From the NCBI GenBank assembly GCA_002498455.1, contig DAHO01000052.1:25527-87802 (forward strand): a stretch of DNA of 62,276 nt. The letters are read 5' to 3'. The DNA comes from Euryarchaeota archaeon UBA602. GTDB lineage: Archaea > Thermoplasmatota > Poseidoniia > Poseidoniales > Thalassarchaeaceae. Every line of letters begins with the position of its first letter. The first letter of the stretch is position 1. The position numbers were made by a program, and so were the translations under genes. The notes under the pieces were generated by a model. It had not been told where the DNA came from. It did not search any database and saw nothing but the letters and a program-made list of their open reading frames with translations. Positions 9,620 to 19,249 of the stretch are shown one piece after another.

Positions 9620-9638
9620 GACCCTCCTTAGGAGGGTC
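9620..9638 (+). terminator. Hairpin after surface protein gene
   Basis: A perfect inverted repeat GACCCTCC-TTA-GGAGGGTC (8-bp stem, 3-nt loop) starts 14 nt after the stop codon of the 998-residue surface protein and about 70 nt before the next gene. It has no T-run after it, so it may be a transcript-end or processing hairpin rather than a canonical archaeal T-rich terminator. Confidence 0.5.
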
Positions 9639-9707
9639 GAAATCTGTCCGAACACCGCTCCATTTGTCTTAATACCCTGATGGGCACGGAGATGACTGGG
9701 TTCAGCC

Positions 9708-12700
9708 ATGCCTACGAACGTATCTTCCTCCTCGGTCGCCGCCGGATTGACACTGCGAACGCAGAAATACCGTGCGGTTGGTCTGACTTTACTGATGATT
9801 TTCTCGAGCCTTGCAGCGCTACAATTTGCCAGTTGGGAAGCTGCGGCTTCCACCGATCAAGATGGCGATGGATTGACCCTTGGTCTTGAATTCCTTCTCA
9901 ATACCCAACCGACCGATTGGGACAGTGACAACGACGGCTTGCCCGATGGATGGGAATACCAGTATGGATTGGACCCCTTGGATGCCTCAAGTCTCGGCAA
10001 TGATGGCGCTGCCGGTGACCCCGACGGCGATGGTTTGACCAATCTACAGGAGTACACCTACCTCGAGCCTTCGACGTGGGATTTGTCCAGCACGCCCAGT
10101 GTATTGGACAACGGTGTATGGTGGAATGGCACAGTTCCTGTTCGAAATTGGGATGAAGAAACCGCCATGCAAGCCACTCAAGGCCAAGGTTCGGATGGAA
10201 CCGATGAAGATCCGATGGGCGACATGTGCAACGATAACATTGACAATGATTACGACGGCTTGGTCGATTCTCAAGATCCAGACAACGATGGTGATTCCAA
10301 CTGTGGGAGCGATGACGATGATGGAGACGGTGATATCGATGAAGATCCCGATGGCTGGGATACGGACAATGACGGGATGTCGGATGGTTGGGAAGTTGCC
10401 AATGGTCTGAACGCGACCAGCCCCTCAAACGCTGACGGTATGTTCGGCGACCCTGATGGCGATGGTCTAGTCAACATCTACGAATACATGAATCCGTCAT
10501 GGGACACCAGCAACAACGGCGTGGATTACTTCCAGCCCGGGCCTGCGAATAGCGGCCGAACAGAAACGATTTCTCCTTGCAATCCTGTTCTAGCGATTGG
10601 ACCGGGTGGTTGTACGACATTGACAGCTGAAGTCGACGGTGTATTCACGACAAATCCGTTGATTGCCGATACGGATGGCGATGGTCTGAATGACTCCCAC
10701 GAGGCTCTTGTCCTACTGACGGACCCCACTGACGTTGATACCGACAGTGACGGTATCGATGATGGTGTTGAAGTCAATGGATTGTACGGAAACCCGGCCC
10801 AGGCGAGTGACCCCCGCGACAACAACACCGATGACGATTTACTCGATGATGGTGATGAAGACAAGAACGGCAATGGGCAAATCGATGCCAATGAGACGGA
10901 CCCGACTCGTCGTGAAGATGCCGGAGACTTCGATAATGATGGGATTGAAAACTGGGAAGAAAACCTCTCCTGTACGCTCTGGAATGTCTTTGATTCTGAT
11001 TTCGGTGGCGTTGGTGATGGAGATGAGCGAAATTGGTCACACGGGACAGATCCCTGTGATTCTTTCATCGACTTCTCGTCATTGATTTCTAGTTATGACC
11101 CCGCCTTACAACGCTTAACGTTGGCCAATGCATCCGGTTTCAATCCCAACGGTGGAACTGGATATTACAACGATTCTAGTGGACAACATACCTCGTTCGC
11201 ATATTCTTCAATTCAATCTAACATTCTCTTGGGAGTCGCTCTACCTCCTCCAACGGGTACCACCGATGCTGTGAGTAAGAACGGTTCATGGTGTCATTAT
11301 GATGCGATTAACACAGGCACCATTGGCTCCACTCAACGCCATTGTGACGATGACTTCGAAGATACGGATGGAGATGGCCTAGCCGATTGGCAGGAATTGA
11401 TGGGTACCTTTGGATTCACATCTCTGCCCACTTTAGTCGATTCAGATGGCGACGGTGTCGATGACTACGATGAGGTCATGGGTGGAACCGACCCCATGGA
11501 ACCTTGTCACAATAATCTCGATTCAGATGGCGACCTGTTGAACAATTACTTTGAGAACAATACCGGTTGTCCAGTGTCATTCATCCCCGGCATCATTGGG
11601 AATGGAACTGTGGATACTTACGTCACAAACTATCTGGTCCCCGATACCGATGCCGGAGGTGTATGGGACGGTCAGGAATACATCGATGGGACTAACCCAC
11701 AGAACAATCCAAGCGACGATCAAAACCCAATCGATACCGACGGTGATGGAATCCCAGACAGTGTAGAGAACATCACGGGTACCGACTGGCGCGACCCTGA
11801 TACTGATGGCGGTGGCATGATTGATGGAGAAGAGTGCCCTCCTCCATTGTGGGTGTTCAACTGTATAGGTGGAAACTTCGACCCGTGGAACCCCAATGAT
11901 GATGTCATCCAAAATGAGATTGTATTCTATGCCAACAACACCACATTCGGTGTTGATGCAACGTTAGACCGATATTGGCGTGTTCATACTTATGATGCAT
12001 ACACGGGCGCGGCTTACGGAAAGAATGCATCCAACCAGATTTGGACCCCCGTGGCTCAAGGCTTCGGGAACGAACAGTGGATTGCGAACAGTACGTTCCG
12101 AAATTCGACCGAAAGTTGGTCTCTTGAATTCGTCAACCCGGTTGAGAGTGCCAACGTGCCCTACCCGTATGCGACAACAGGAATCATGGGTTGGGCCGAT
12201 ACATTGGCCAATCTCAGTCATGGTAACATTACTCACGACATTAAGGTAGAGGATGCCGGTTTGGTCGGGATGTTTGTTGATGCTCCTGAAATATGGTATG
12301 ACACCAGTGAGTTGGATTTGTCCATCCCATACGCAGGAGCAGGAACATATGCGTTGGATGTACCCAGTGAATTCAACGATCCATCCCATCCGTATTCAGA
12401 AGTATTCAACATCACGAATGCAGTCATCAATGATGCGGGTGCAGTGAGCGCCTATGACAAGGCTGTTGCAATCCAGGAGTTCCTCTTGAATGGGAATGGT
12501 ACTACCGAATATTTACGCAACTACGATGGTAGTGGTTTGCCGATTGGTGAAGATCTCACCTTCCACCTTGTTGTCGCAGCCAAGGAGGGTCGATGTACGG
12601 AATTCTCGACTGCCTTCACAACCATGCTACGCTTGGCAGGTCTTCCTGCGCGAAAGGTTACAGGATACCATGGGGGTTACTGGAATGGCCAAGGTTACAC

Positions 12701-15700
12701 TGTTGCAGGTGTACACTCTGATTCTTGGTCTGAAGTACACCTGCAGACCAACCCTGCCGGCAATTCATTGGACATGGGTTGGATTCCACTCGACCCTTGT
12801 CCAGCCGCAGCCCCGACGCAAGTTGTCAATGAAACTTGGGAACCATTGACGGTTCACCGCAATCTCTCAACAGGCAATATTTGGCTCAATGGTACCTTAG
12901 AGTTCACAGATAACAACACGGCGATTGAAAATCACACCGTCCGCCTCTATCTGATGCCACCGGCAATTGCCAACATCAATCCTAGTTTGGGCGCCACTGG
13001 TGCACGCCAATTGGGTGAGACAATCACCGGCTCACTTGGAAACTTTAGCCTACGTGGTGTACCGGCTGAAATCATCGAACCTGGTTATGGTTCATTGGTG
13101 GTTGAGGTCACTCAGGGTGGATATGTTGAACTGTCATACAAGACATTCAGCTGGACCATCAACGTCACGGATACTCTGAACATTACCCAAGATACACCTT
13201 CGTTACCTGGAGAACCAATTGTAGGAGCAGGGACGACAACACTGGTTTCCGGAAACGTGCGATGGGAAAGCATTCCATTCCTCGACCCAAGCGATGTTGG
13301 TTCGCTAATCTTGTTCATGAACTACACCAGTTCGGTTGATGGTGCCGTGTCTATGCAAACCACTGTAGGTGAAGATGGGTATTACGAGTTCAATGTCACA
13401 CTTGATGAGAATGAGAATATTGGACTCTTGCCTGCAGTCATTGAGTTCCCGGGTTGGCATGTCGATGGTCTACATCTTGTATCGCCACCAACTTACCATG
13501 CCTTACCGAGTACCTACAACTTGAATTTCAACATCAGTGCCGCCCCCAATCTCACTGCGACATTGGAAGGACCCGGTGCCAATGATTCACTACTACCAGT
13601 CGATGAGAATCTATTCATCAACGGTACCGTACTCTCTCGCGGTGTATCTGTTGTACCAATGGAAGGAACACTTTGGTTGCAAATGCGGATGAACGGTTCT
13701 TCCGGTCCGATGGAGAATATCACATCATGGGTCCTCAACTCTTCTACCTGGTCTTCAAGCCCAGGAAACTTCAGTCTGGTATGGAATTTCAGCGTTGCAA
13801 ATGCTCAAATGCTGGATCCTGGCTATCTTGATGTCGAGTTGCTCTTCATCCCAGATGTCCTCGGTGCCAGTGACATTGCAGGGCTCCAAGAAGAATCAAC
13901 GAACACAGGGCTGAATTATGGTTTACAGACGATTGTCAATATCGAATACAACATTGGTCCCCTTGAAAGAGGAGTTGATACGACATCCGTCATCGGTTTG
14001 ACAGATCACCGTGGTAACTACGTATTGCCGGCTAACGGAACTTATCTTTCGACATTCAACGGGCAATTAATCGCCACGAACAATTCAGTGGATGCCGAGT
14101 CGGGTTCTTTGATTATCGATTGGGTCCCAGATCCGAGTACACCTGTTGGTGACTATGTTTGGTACACCAACTATACATCGTCGACACAATGGTACAAGGA
14201 TGCAACCAGCCAAGGTGATGTTCGAGTCACTGGATTGATCCTCATCAGTTCAACCTTGGCTTCGGATTGGGTTCACATCGGTTCGACAACCTACATTACT
14301 GGTGATATGCGTGATGATTTGACCAACAATATAATCACGGGCAATCAGACAACCCTCATCTTTGAATTTGAGATTCCCGGTGTGGGTCCACCGGATCCAA
14401 TGGGTAACCCTCCTCCCCCCACACTGATTCCAATCGGTTCGGTTCCGGTGAATTCAACCACGGGTCTGTACAATTTCTCATTCACGATGCCCACCAATAT
14501 GCCTGGTGGAATTTGGGACATCAGCGTCTCTGCAGACTTTGCAGCGGGCGCTCCACCCGGTGGTGCTTACTACAATCTGGAAGAACCTTACACTTTTGAA
14601 ATTGGGACCGAGTCCGAGTCGACTCTGCTGGTCAACAATTCAAACCTCCTTGTGGAAGTGAGCAATGACTTGGTGATTGAAGTCGACGTCAAAGATATTG
14701 CAGCGTTCTATTCTGAAGCCCCCCTCGGTCTTGAAGACATGCAAAACATCTCTCAAGCCGGTGTTGAATTCTTCTGGGATGCAAATGGGGCCAACACCTC
14801 CTTGGGAACATTCGCGACCAACAGTGATGGCCGTGTGACTCTGACATGGACGGTTCCACTACAGCAGGAGCCGGGGTATTACGATGTATGGATGGTCATG
14901 TATGATGACCAGAGTGATACGTTGTCGACCAACAATGGTGCGCGCTACACGGGCAACGATACCATGGCAAATGTTACTGTACAAGTGATTAGTTCTGTCG
15001 TATTCGATCCGTCGACTCCCACAACAGTAGTTGCTGGAACCAATTTCCAGCTGACAGGAGTTGTGCAAGATTCAGTCAATTCTTCACGACCGTTCTCTGG
15101 GCCGGTTCGTGTGGATGTTTTCTGGTTGGATGAACCCGATGAATTGCTTGCGTCCGGATTTACTACCGCAGTAAATGGGACCTTCAACCTCAGTGTGAAC
15201 TCTGATCCGGAACTTGATGGAATCACCAGTGGTAATCACACCCTTGTTGTCTCAGTCATTGAGGGTTCCAATCCATTCTATCTTACTGCGACCGGTACGC
15301 ATGACATACTGGTGATGGGTGTCACCGACTTTGAGCAAACCTATCCTCTCTCCGGAATCGTCGTTAATCGTGGTGATTCTGTGACATTCGGAGGAAAGTT
15401 GGTCGAGACCACAGACTTTGGCTGTGACACCTGCAACGGTGCTCCACGAGTCCTCAACTTCACCACCGTATCTTCTCAATTCCATGACACATGGCTGGCT
15501 GAAACCGCTACGGATGTGAATGGTAGTGTTGAATTCACATACAACATCCCAACCACACAACCGTTGGGTCCAATCACCATTACACTTCACTACAATGGAA
15601 CTTGGAACCTGCTCCCGGATGCCAGCCCAATCAACACCGTCACGGTCCGTTCAATCACCGTCTTGGTCGTAGATACCATCACGGACAACCCAATTGCGGG

Positions 15701-18700
15701 TGGTGGATTCAATGTGACGGGTACTCTGGTATCAGACAATGGTTCTGCAATCATCACTCGTGATGGTACGCCCATGCTACCGACTCTCACTTTCGATATT
15801 GATGGGTTCACGAACACATTCACTGTGGCCAATGGGACCGCTCAAGGCAACGGTAGTTGGTGGGCCTGGGTGACTCTTGATGCGGATTTCCCACGTGGTA
15901 CGCATCTGATTACGGCCGAGTACACCCCAACGGTCAACTTCTACGAGTTTAGTACAGCAAACAACACGTTCGACAGTCGAGGGTATTCTGTACTGACAAT
16001 TACGTCCCCATTGGACTTGAATCTGGAAGATCGAACTGTGAGAGGTGACAATTTCACTCTCAACATCTCTTTGGTCGACAATGCTGGGAATCCGATTGCC
16101 AATGAAACGGTTTCAATTGACCCCGTCGGTATGAACACACCTCTGACAGTTACGACCGATGCGAATGGATTCGGTACGGTGGAAATCCAAGTCCTGAATA
16201 CAACCGTGCCAGGCCCACATACAATCTTGGCAAATTATGCAGGATTGAACGGCACTACTGGTGTAATCGGTGACGCCACTTCGACGCGAATTGTCATTCT
16301 TGCTCCGACGGTCTTGACCATTGACAGCATAGAGGGTGAGTTGATTGCCGGACAAACTTTGATCGTCAATGGTACCTTGCTAGATGAGTGGGGAATGCCT
16401 CTTCTCGACACTGAAGGCAATGCTTCCGGTGGAGTCATTCACCTGATTATCGATGGCAACAATGTCGGCAGCACCTGGGCAACCATTTCCAACGGTTCCA
16501 CAGGTGAGTACTCTCTCGTATACACGCTTCCACAGGATACCGAAGCTGGAGGCCATGCGCTCGAAGTGAGATTCCTTGGTGGCTACCTATGGGTAGATCC
16601 GGTGGGTGCAGGCGATTCAGTCAATCCCGAGTACTATCTAGGCTCTACCGCTTCAGCAGAGTTCAATGTAACACAACCGACATCGGTTGAAATTGTCGCT
16701 GGTGGCGGAGAGATTGATCGAGAACAGCTGATTTCATTGAGTGGAATTTTGGTTGACTCCGTCGACCGACCTGTAGCAAACATGACGATTAGCATCTATC
16801 TAGATGGTGTGTTCCTGACAAATGTAACAAGCAATGAGAACGGTACATTCGACGTATTCTATCCAGTACCTGCTGACATGACTCTTGGTCCGGTCACCAT
16901 GGATGTTGAGTATGCTGGGGCGACATTCTATCTGCCCTCGAGTTCAAGCATCGATTGGCAAGTGTTTAGTTCAGTCAATATCGAAATAACGCCCCCCGAA
17001 GCGGTTGCGATTGGTGATACGGTGGCCTTTACCGGTACAGTTCGTGACAATTTACCAGCGGGGTGGGTCGCAGGCCACAATGTCGATGTTCGAATCAATG
17101 GCATGCTCATTGGCAATGCAACCACGGATGAAAACGGCATTTGGATTCTGAATTGGACCATCCCAACGAACATGGAATTGGGTAGCCACGACATCGAAGT
17201 CTACGCTCCTGAGCAAGGATGGTATCGGAGTGGAGTCGCTAACCAAACACTATCCGTCGCGCACCATTCTGCGATTTCACTATCCGCCAACGGCGGTGAT
17301 GCGACACGTGGCTTTGATTGGTTCATCTCGGGCCGGTTGTACGATAGTGATGTTGTCGGACTTCCAGGAATTGCAAATGTGGAGGTTCAGGTGGCACTCG
17401 ATGGTGCCTCTATTGCTACCTTGACCACCGATGAAAATGGGAATTTCACTTTATCGATCCCAGTCGATATGTCCAGCACACGCGGTGACCATCTCGTTAC
17501 AGTTCTATACCCAGGCGATTCCTCTTGGTTGGGTAGTGAAAATGAAGTGACCGTCACAACTTGGGCTGATGTAGATGTGCAAATCACATTTGTATCAGAC
17601 AATTCAATTCGAAGCGATTCAACCCATCCAGTACGAATTGAGGGCCGTGTCGATGAAGTGGGTGGCAACGGAAACACACTGTCGAACCTCTCATTGGTGC
17701 TGATGGATGGCAATACATCATTGCCAACATCGAACCTTGTTTGGGACAACCTAACTGGCGGATTCGTGATTGAATTCACTGCTGATCGGTTCATGAATCC
17801 GGGTGAAATCACATTGATTCTCACGAGTGAACAAGACAATCTGCGTTATCTCAATTCTGGGAATACCACAGCCGAACTGTTCCTGCGCGTACGCGCAACA
17901 TTCGAAATTAATCCAGAGACCATCACTGTTGCTTGGGATTCACATTCGATTAACGGCACTGTGACTGTTAGAGACTTGTTTTCAAGTCAAGTAATCCCAG
18001 GAGTCGCCATTGAAGCGCATCTACAGAACCAATCTGAGATTGAGCCGTTTGAGATGTTCTTGGCAGGCTATACGGACGAAGGTGGGGTCTGGTCATTCGA
18101 ATTCTCAGTACCTGAGGCACTACCGCCCCTGTCGGATCAAGACTACTGGGGTACTCTGTACTTGCAATTCAACAGTTCATCCGTCGAACTTTCAGAAGAC
18201 AGTCGTGACAACCTCGCGCGTGACATCTACATGCTCGAATATGAGTCACAGAGTGAGGCCGCAGACAGTGTCTCGAATTGGGTTTATGCCGTTGTATTGG
18301 CACTTGTTATTGCTGCGGGTGCAGGCGCTTGGGTTCTCTATACACGCCGCCGGGAAGCAATCGATGAGTTGGCGGAAATCTTCTCATATACTGCCGAGCT
18401 TTTGGCAGCAGGGGATGCGATTCGAGAAGCGATTTTCCACTGCTATGAAGAACTCTGTGGCGTCTTGATGGCCCATGGTCATCTACGTCGAGACTTCGAA
18501 ACCGTTCGAGAGTTTGAAATGGCGATTCGTAAGGCGATGCCAACCATTAGTGATGAGGCCTTGACTGCTCTTGACAACATGTTTGAGATTGCGAGATACA
18601 GCCGACAAGAACTGGGCGAAAGTCACCGCAGCCAAGCAGCAGCGGCTCTTCAACGAGCAATCGCAGAAATCGAGAATGCAGTTCAAATGCCTGCAACTGC

Positions 18701-18719
18701 AGCTCCACCAACGGCTTAA
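9708..18719 (+). CDS. Giant surface protein: Asp repeats, transglutaminase-like domain, Ig-like repeats, DUF4129-like tail
   Basis: 3003 residues. Order: signal/anchor helix (about 23-45); calcium-binding thrombospondin-3-like repeats of the DxDxDG type (about 50-740); a transglutaminase-like papain-fold domain (about 900-1035) with candidate nucleophile C963 in RCTEF, H1003/D1005 in VHSDSWSEV and D1029 in WIPLDP; about 1800 residues of tandem bacterial-Ig-like beta-sandwich repeats, each with a recurring TDENGNF-like strand; one transmembrane helix (about 2858-2880); and a cytoplasmic helical domain (about 2885-2990) with AIREAIFHCYEEL and ALDNMFEIARYS, resembling DUF4129. The transglutaminase plus DUF4129 pairing is a known combination (TgpA-like). 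The His/Asp order at the active site looks swapped relative to the usual DAHAW. Its stop overlaps that of the convergent gene. Confidence 0.85.
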   Translation: MPTNVSSSSVAAGLTLRTQKYRAVGLTLLMIFSSLAALQFASWEAAASTDQDGDGLTLGLEFLLNTQPTDWDSDNDGLPDGWEYQYGLDPLDASSLGNDGAAGDPDGDGLTNLQEYTYLEPSTWDLSSTPSVLDNGVWWNGTVPVRNWDEETAMQATQGQGSDGTDEDPMGDMCNDNIDNDYDGLVDSQDPDNDGDSNCGSDDDDGDGDIDEDPDGWDTDNDGMSDGWEVANGLNATSPSNADGMFGDPDGDGLVNIYEYMNPSWDTSNNGVDYFQPGPANSGRTETISPCNPVLAIGPGGCTTLTAEVDGVFTTNPLIADTDGDGLNDSHEALVLLTDPTDVDTDSDGIDDGVEVNGLYGNPAQASDPRDNNTDDDLLDDGDEDKNGNGQIDANETDPTRREDAGDFDNDGIENWEENLSCTLWNVFDSDFGGVGDGDERNWSHGTDPCDSFIDFSSLISSYDPALQRLTLANASGFNPNGGTGYYNDSSGQHTSFAYSSIQSNILLGVALPPPTGTTDAVSKNGSWCHYDAINTGTIGSTQRHCDDDFEDTDGDGLADWQELMGTFGFTSLPTLVDSDGDGVDDYDEVMGGTDPMEPCHNNLDSDGDLLNNYFENNTGCPVSFIPGIIGNGTVDTYVTNYLVPDTDAGGVWDGQEYIDGTNPQNNPSDDQNPIDTDGDGIPDSVENITGTDWRDPDTDGGGMIDGEECPPPLWVFNCIGGNFDPWNPNDDVIQNEIVFYANNTTFGVDATLDRYWRVHTYDAYTGAAYGKNASNQIWTPVAQGFGNEQWIANSTFRNSTESWSLEFVNPVESANVPYPYATTGIMGWADTLANLSHGNITHDIKVEDAGLVGMFVDAPEIWYDTSELDLSIPYAGAGTYALDVPSEFNDPSHPYSEVFNITNAVINDAGAVSAYDKAVAIQEFLLNGNGTTEYLRNYDGSGLPIGEDLTFHLVVAAKEGRCTEFSTAFTTMLRLAGLPARKVTGYHGGYWNGQGYTVAGVHSDSWSEVHLQTNPAGNSLDMGWIPLDPCPAAAPTQVVNETWEPLTVHRNLSTGNIWLNGTLEFTDNNTAIENHTVRLYLMPPAIANINPSLGATGARQLGETITGSLGNFSLRGVPAEIIEPGYGSLVVEVTQGGYVELSYKTFSWTINVTDTLNITQDTPSLPGEPIVGAGTTTLVSGNVRWESIPFLDPSDVGSLILFMNYTSSVDGAVSMQTTVGEDGYYEFNVTLDENENIGLLPAVIEFPGWHVDGLHLVSPPTYHALPSTYNLNFNISAAPNLTATLEGPGANDSLLPVDENLFINGTVLSRGVSVVPMEGTLWLQMRMNGSSGPMENITSWVLNSSTWSSSPGNFSLVWNFSVANAQMLDPGYLDVELLFIPDVLGASDIAGLQEESTNTGLNYGLQTIVNIEYNIGPLERGVDTTSVIGLTDHRGNYVLPANGTYLSTFNGQLIATNNSVDAESGSLIIDWVPDPSTPVGDYVWYTNYTSSTQWYKDATSQGDVRVTGLILISSTLASDWVHIGSTTYITGDMRDDLTNNIITGNQTTLIFEFEIPGVGPPDPMGNPPPPTLIPIGSVPVNSTTGLYNFSFTMPTNMPGGIWDISVSADFAAGAPPGGAYYNLEEPYTFEIGTESESTLLVNNSNLLVEVSNDLVIEVDVKDIAAFYSEAPLGLEDMQNISQAGVEFFWDANGANTSLGTFATNSDGRVTLTWTVPLQQEPGYYDVWMVMYDDQSDTLSTNNGARYTGNDTMANVTVQVISSVVFDPSTPTTVVAGTNFQLTGVVQDSVNSSRPFSGPVRVDVFWLDEPDELLASGFTTAVNGTFNLSVNSDPELDGITSGNHTLVVSVIEGSNPFYLTATGTHDILVMGVTDFEQTYPLSGIVVNRGDSVTFGGKLVETTDFGCDTCNGAPRVLNFTTVSSQFHDTWLAETATDVNGSVEFTYNIPTTQPLGPITITLHYNGTWNLLPDASPINTVTVRSITVLVVDTITDNPIAGGGFNVTGTLVSDNGSAIITRDGTPMLPTLTFDIDGFTNTFTVANGTAQGNGSWWAWVTLDADFPRGTHLITAEYTPTVNFYEFSTANNTFDSRGYSVLTITSPLDLNLEDRTVRGDNFTLNISLVDNAGNPIANETVSIDPVGMNTPLTVTTDANGFGTVEIQVLNTTVPGPHTILANYAGLNGTTGVIGDATSTRIVILAPTVLTIDSIEGELIAGQTLIVNGTLLDEWGMPLLDTEGNASGGVIHLIIDGNNVGSTWATISNGSTGEYSLVYTLPQDTEAGGHALEVRFLGGYLWVDPVGAGDSVNPEYYLGSTASAEFNVTQPTSVEIVAGGGEIDREQLISLSGILVDSVDRPVANMTISIYLDGVFLTNVTSNENGTFDVFYPVPADMTLGPVTMDVEYAGATFYLPSSSSIDWQVFSSVNIEITPPEAVAIGDTVAFTGTVRDNLPAGWVAGHNVDVRINGMLIGNATTDENGIWILNWTIPTNMELGSHDIEVYAPEQGWYRSGVANQTLSVAHHSAISLSANGGDATRGFDWFISGRLYDSDVVGLPGIANVEVQVALDGASIATLTTDENGNFTLSIPVDMSSTRGDHLVTVLYPGDSSWLGSENEVTVTTWADVDVQITFVSDNSIRSDSTHPVRIEGRVDEVGGNGNTLSNLSLVLMDGNTSLPTSNLVWDNLTGGFVIEFTADRFMNPGEITLILTSEQDNLRYLNSGNTTAELFLRVRATFEINPETITVAWDSHSINGTVTVRDLFSSQVIPGVAIEAHLQNQSEIEPFEMFLAGYTDEGGVWSFEFSVPEALPPLSDQDYWGTLYLQFNSSSVELSEDSRDNLARDIYMLEYESQSEAADSVSNWVYAVVLALVIAAGAGAWVLYTRRREAIDELAEIFSYTAELLAAGDAIREAIFHCYEELCGVLMAHGHLRRDFETVREFEMAIRKAMPTISDEALTALDNMFEIARYSRQELGESHRSQAAAALQRAIAEIENAVQMPATAAPPTA

Positions 18720-19222
18720 CGGTCCTGATTGAATTCCAGAATCAGGCTGTTGCCCCGCCACCCGGCTTGGGCCAGTTGACTCCCCGCAGGTAGTGTGAAT
18801 GTTCGCGATAGTTTGGATCCGTCAACTCCCTCAGCTTGCAGTTTCAGAGCGGTGATTTCACCATCGATTGCCATTTCCAATTGAACGTGATCTTGAATGG
18901 CACCTTGTAACGGTAGGACGAGCGAATCACCTTCTCGAAAGCCCCCAAGTGTTGCAATTGCAGTGTCGGCCGTTTGCAGGTTCGATATTGCTGAGAAATG
19001 TGCTTCAACCTCTCCACCCGCGGTCGCAAGAAGTGACGCATGAGCATTTTGCGTTTCCTGTAAATGTGGTAAATCGGTTAGAAAAGCCTCATGCAAATTC
19101 GATGGACTCGCTGAAAGCCCTGCAAGAATGGGCTCAGGCTTGGCTTTCTCACCCTGGTCGGGAATGCTGACCAATTCAACGTTAGTCCAATCCATGTCCT
19201 CTCCCCACTCACTCCGCATCAT
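18716..19222 (-). CDS. Small protein of unknown function, downstream of helicase
   Basis: 168 residues from the ATG at 19222; ATGs at 19219 and 19195 (MDWTNVE) are alternatives. No transmembrane helix or known motif; the middle is Ala/Leu-rich and helical (about 45-100) and the C-terminal third alternates beta-like segments ending in ILEFNQDR. It lies 27 bp downstream of the helicase gene on the same strand, suggesting an operon and possibly a helicase partner, but that is inference. Its stop overlaps the stop of the convergent giant surface gene by two bases, so no terminator space separates them. Confidence 0.6.
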   Translation of the reverse strand: MMRSEWGEDMDWTNVELVSIPDQGEKAKPEPILAGLSASPSNLHEAFLTDLPHLQETQNAHASLLATAGGEVEAHFSAISNLQTADTAIATLGGFREGDSLVLPLQGAIQDHVQLEMAIDGEITALKLQAEGVDGSKLSRTFTLPAGSQLAQAGWRGNSLILEFNQDR

Positions 19223-19249
19223 TGGGTGTCCTTGAACCCATCCATGGGC

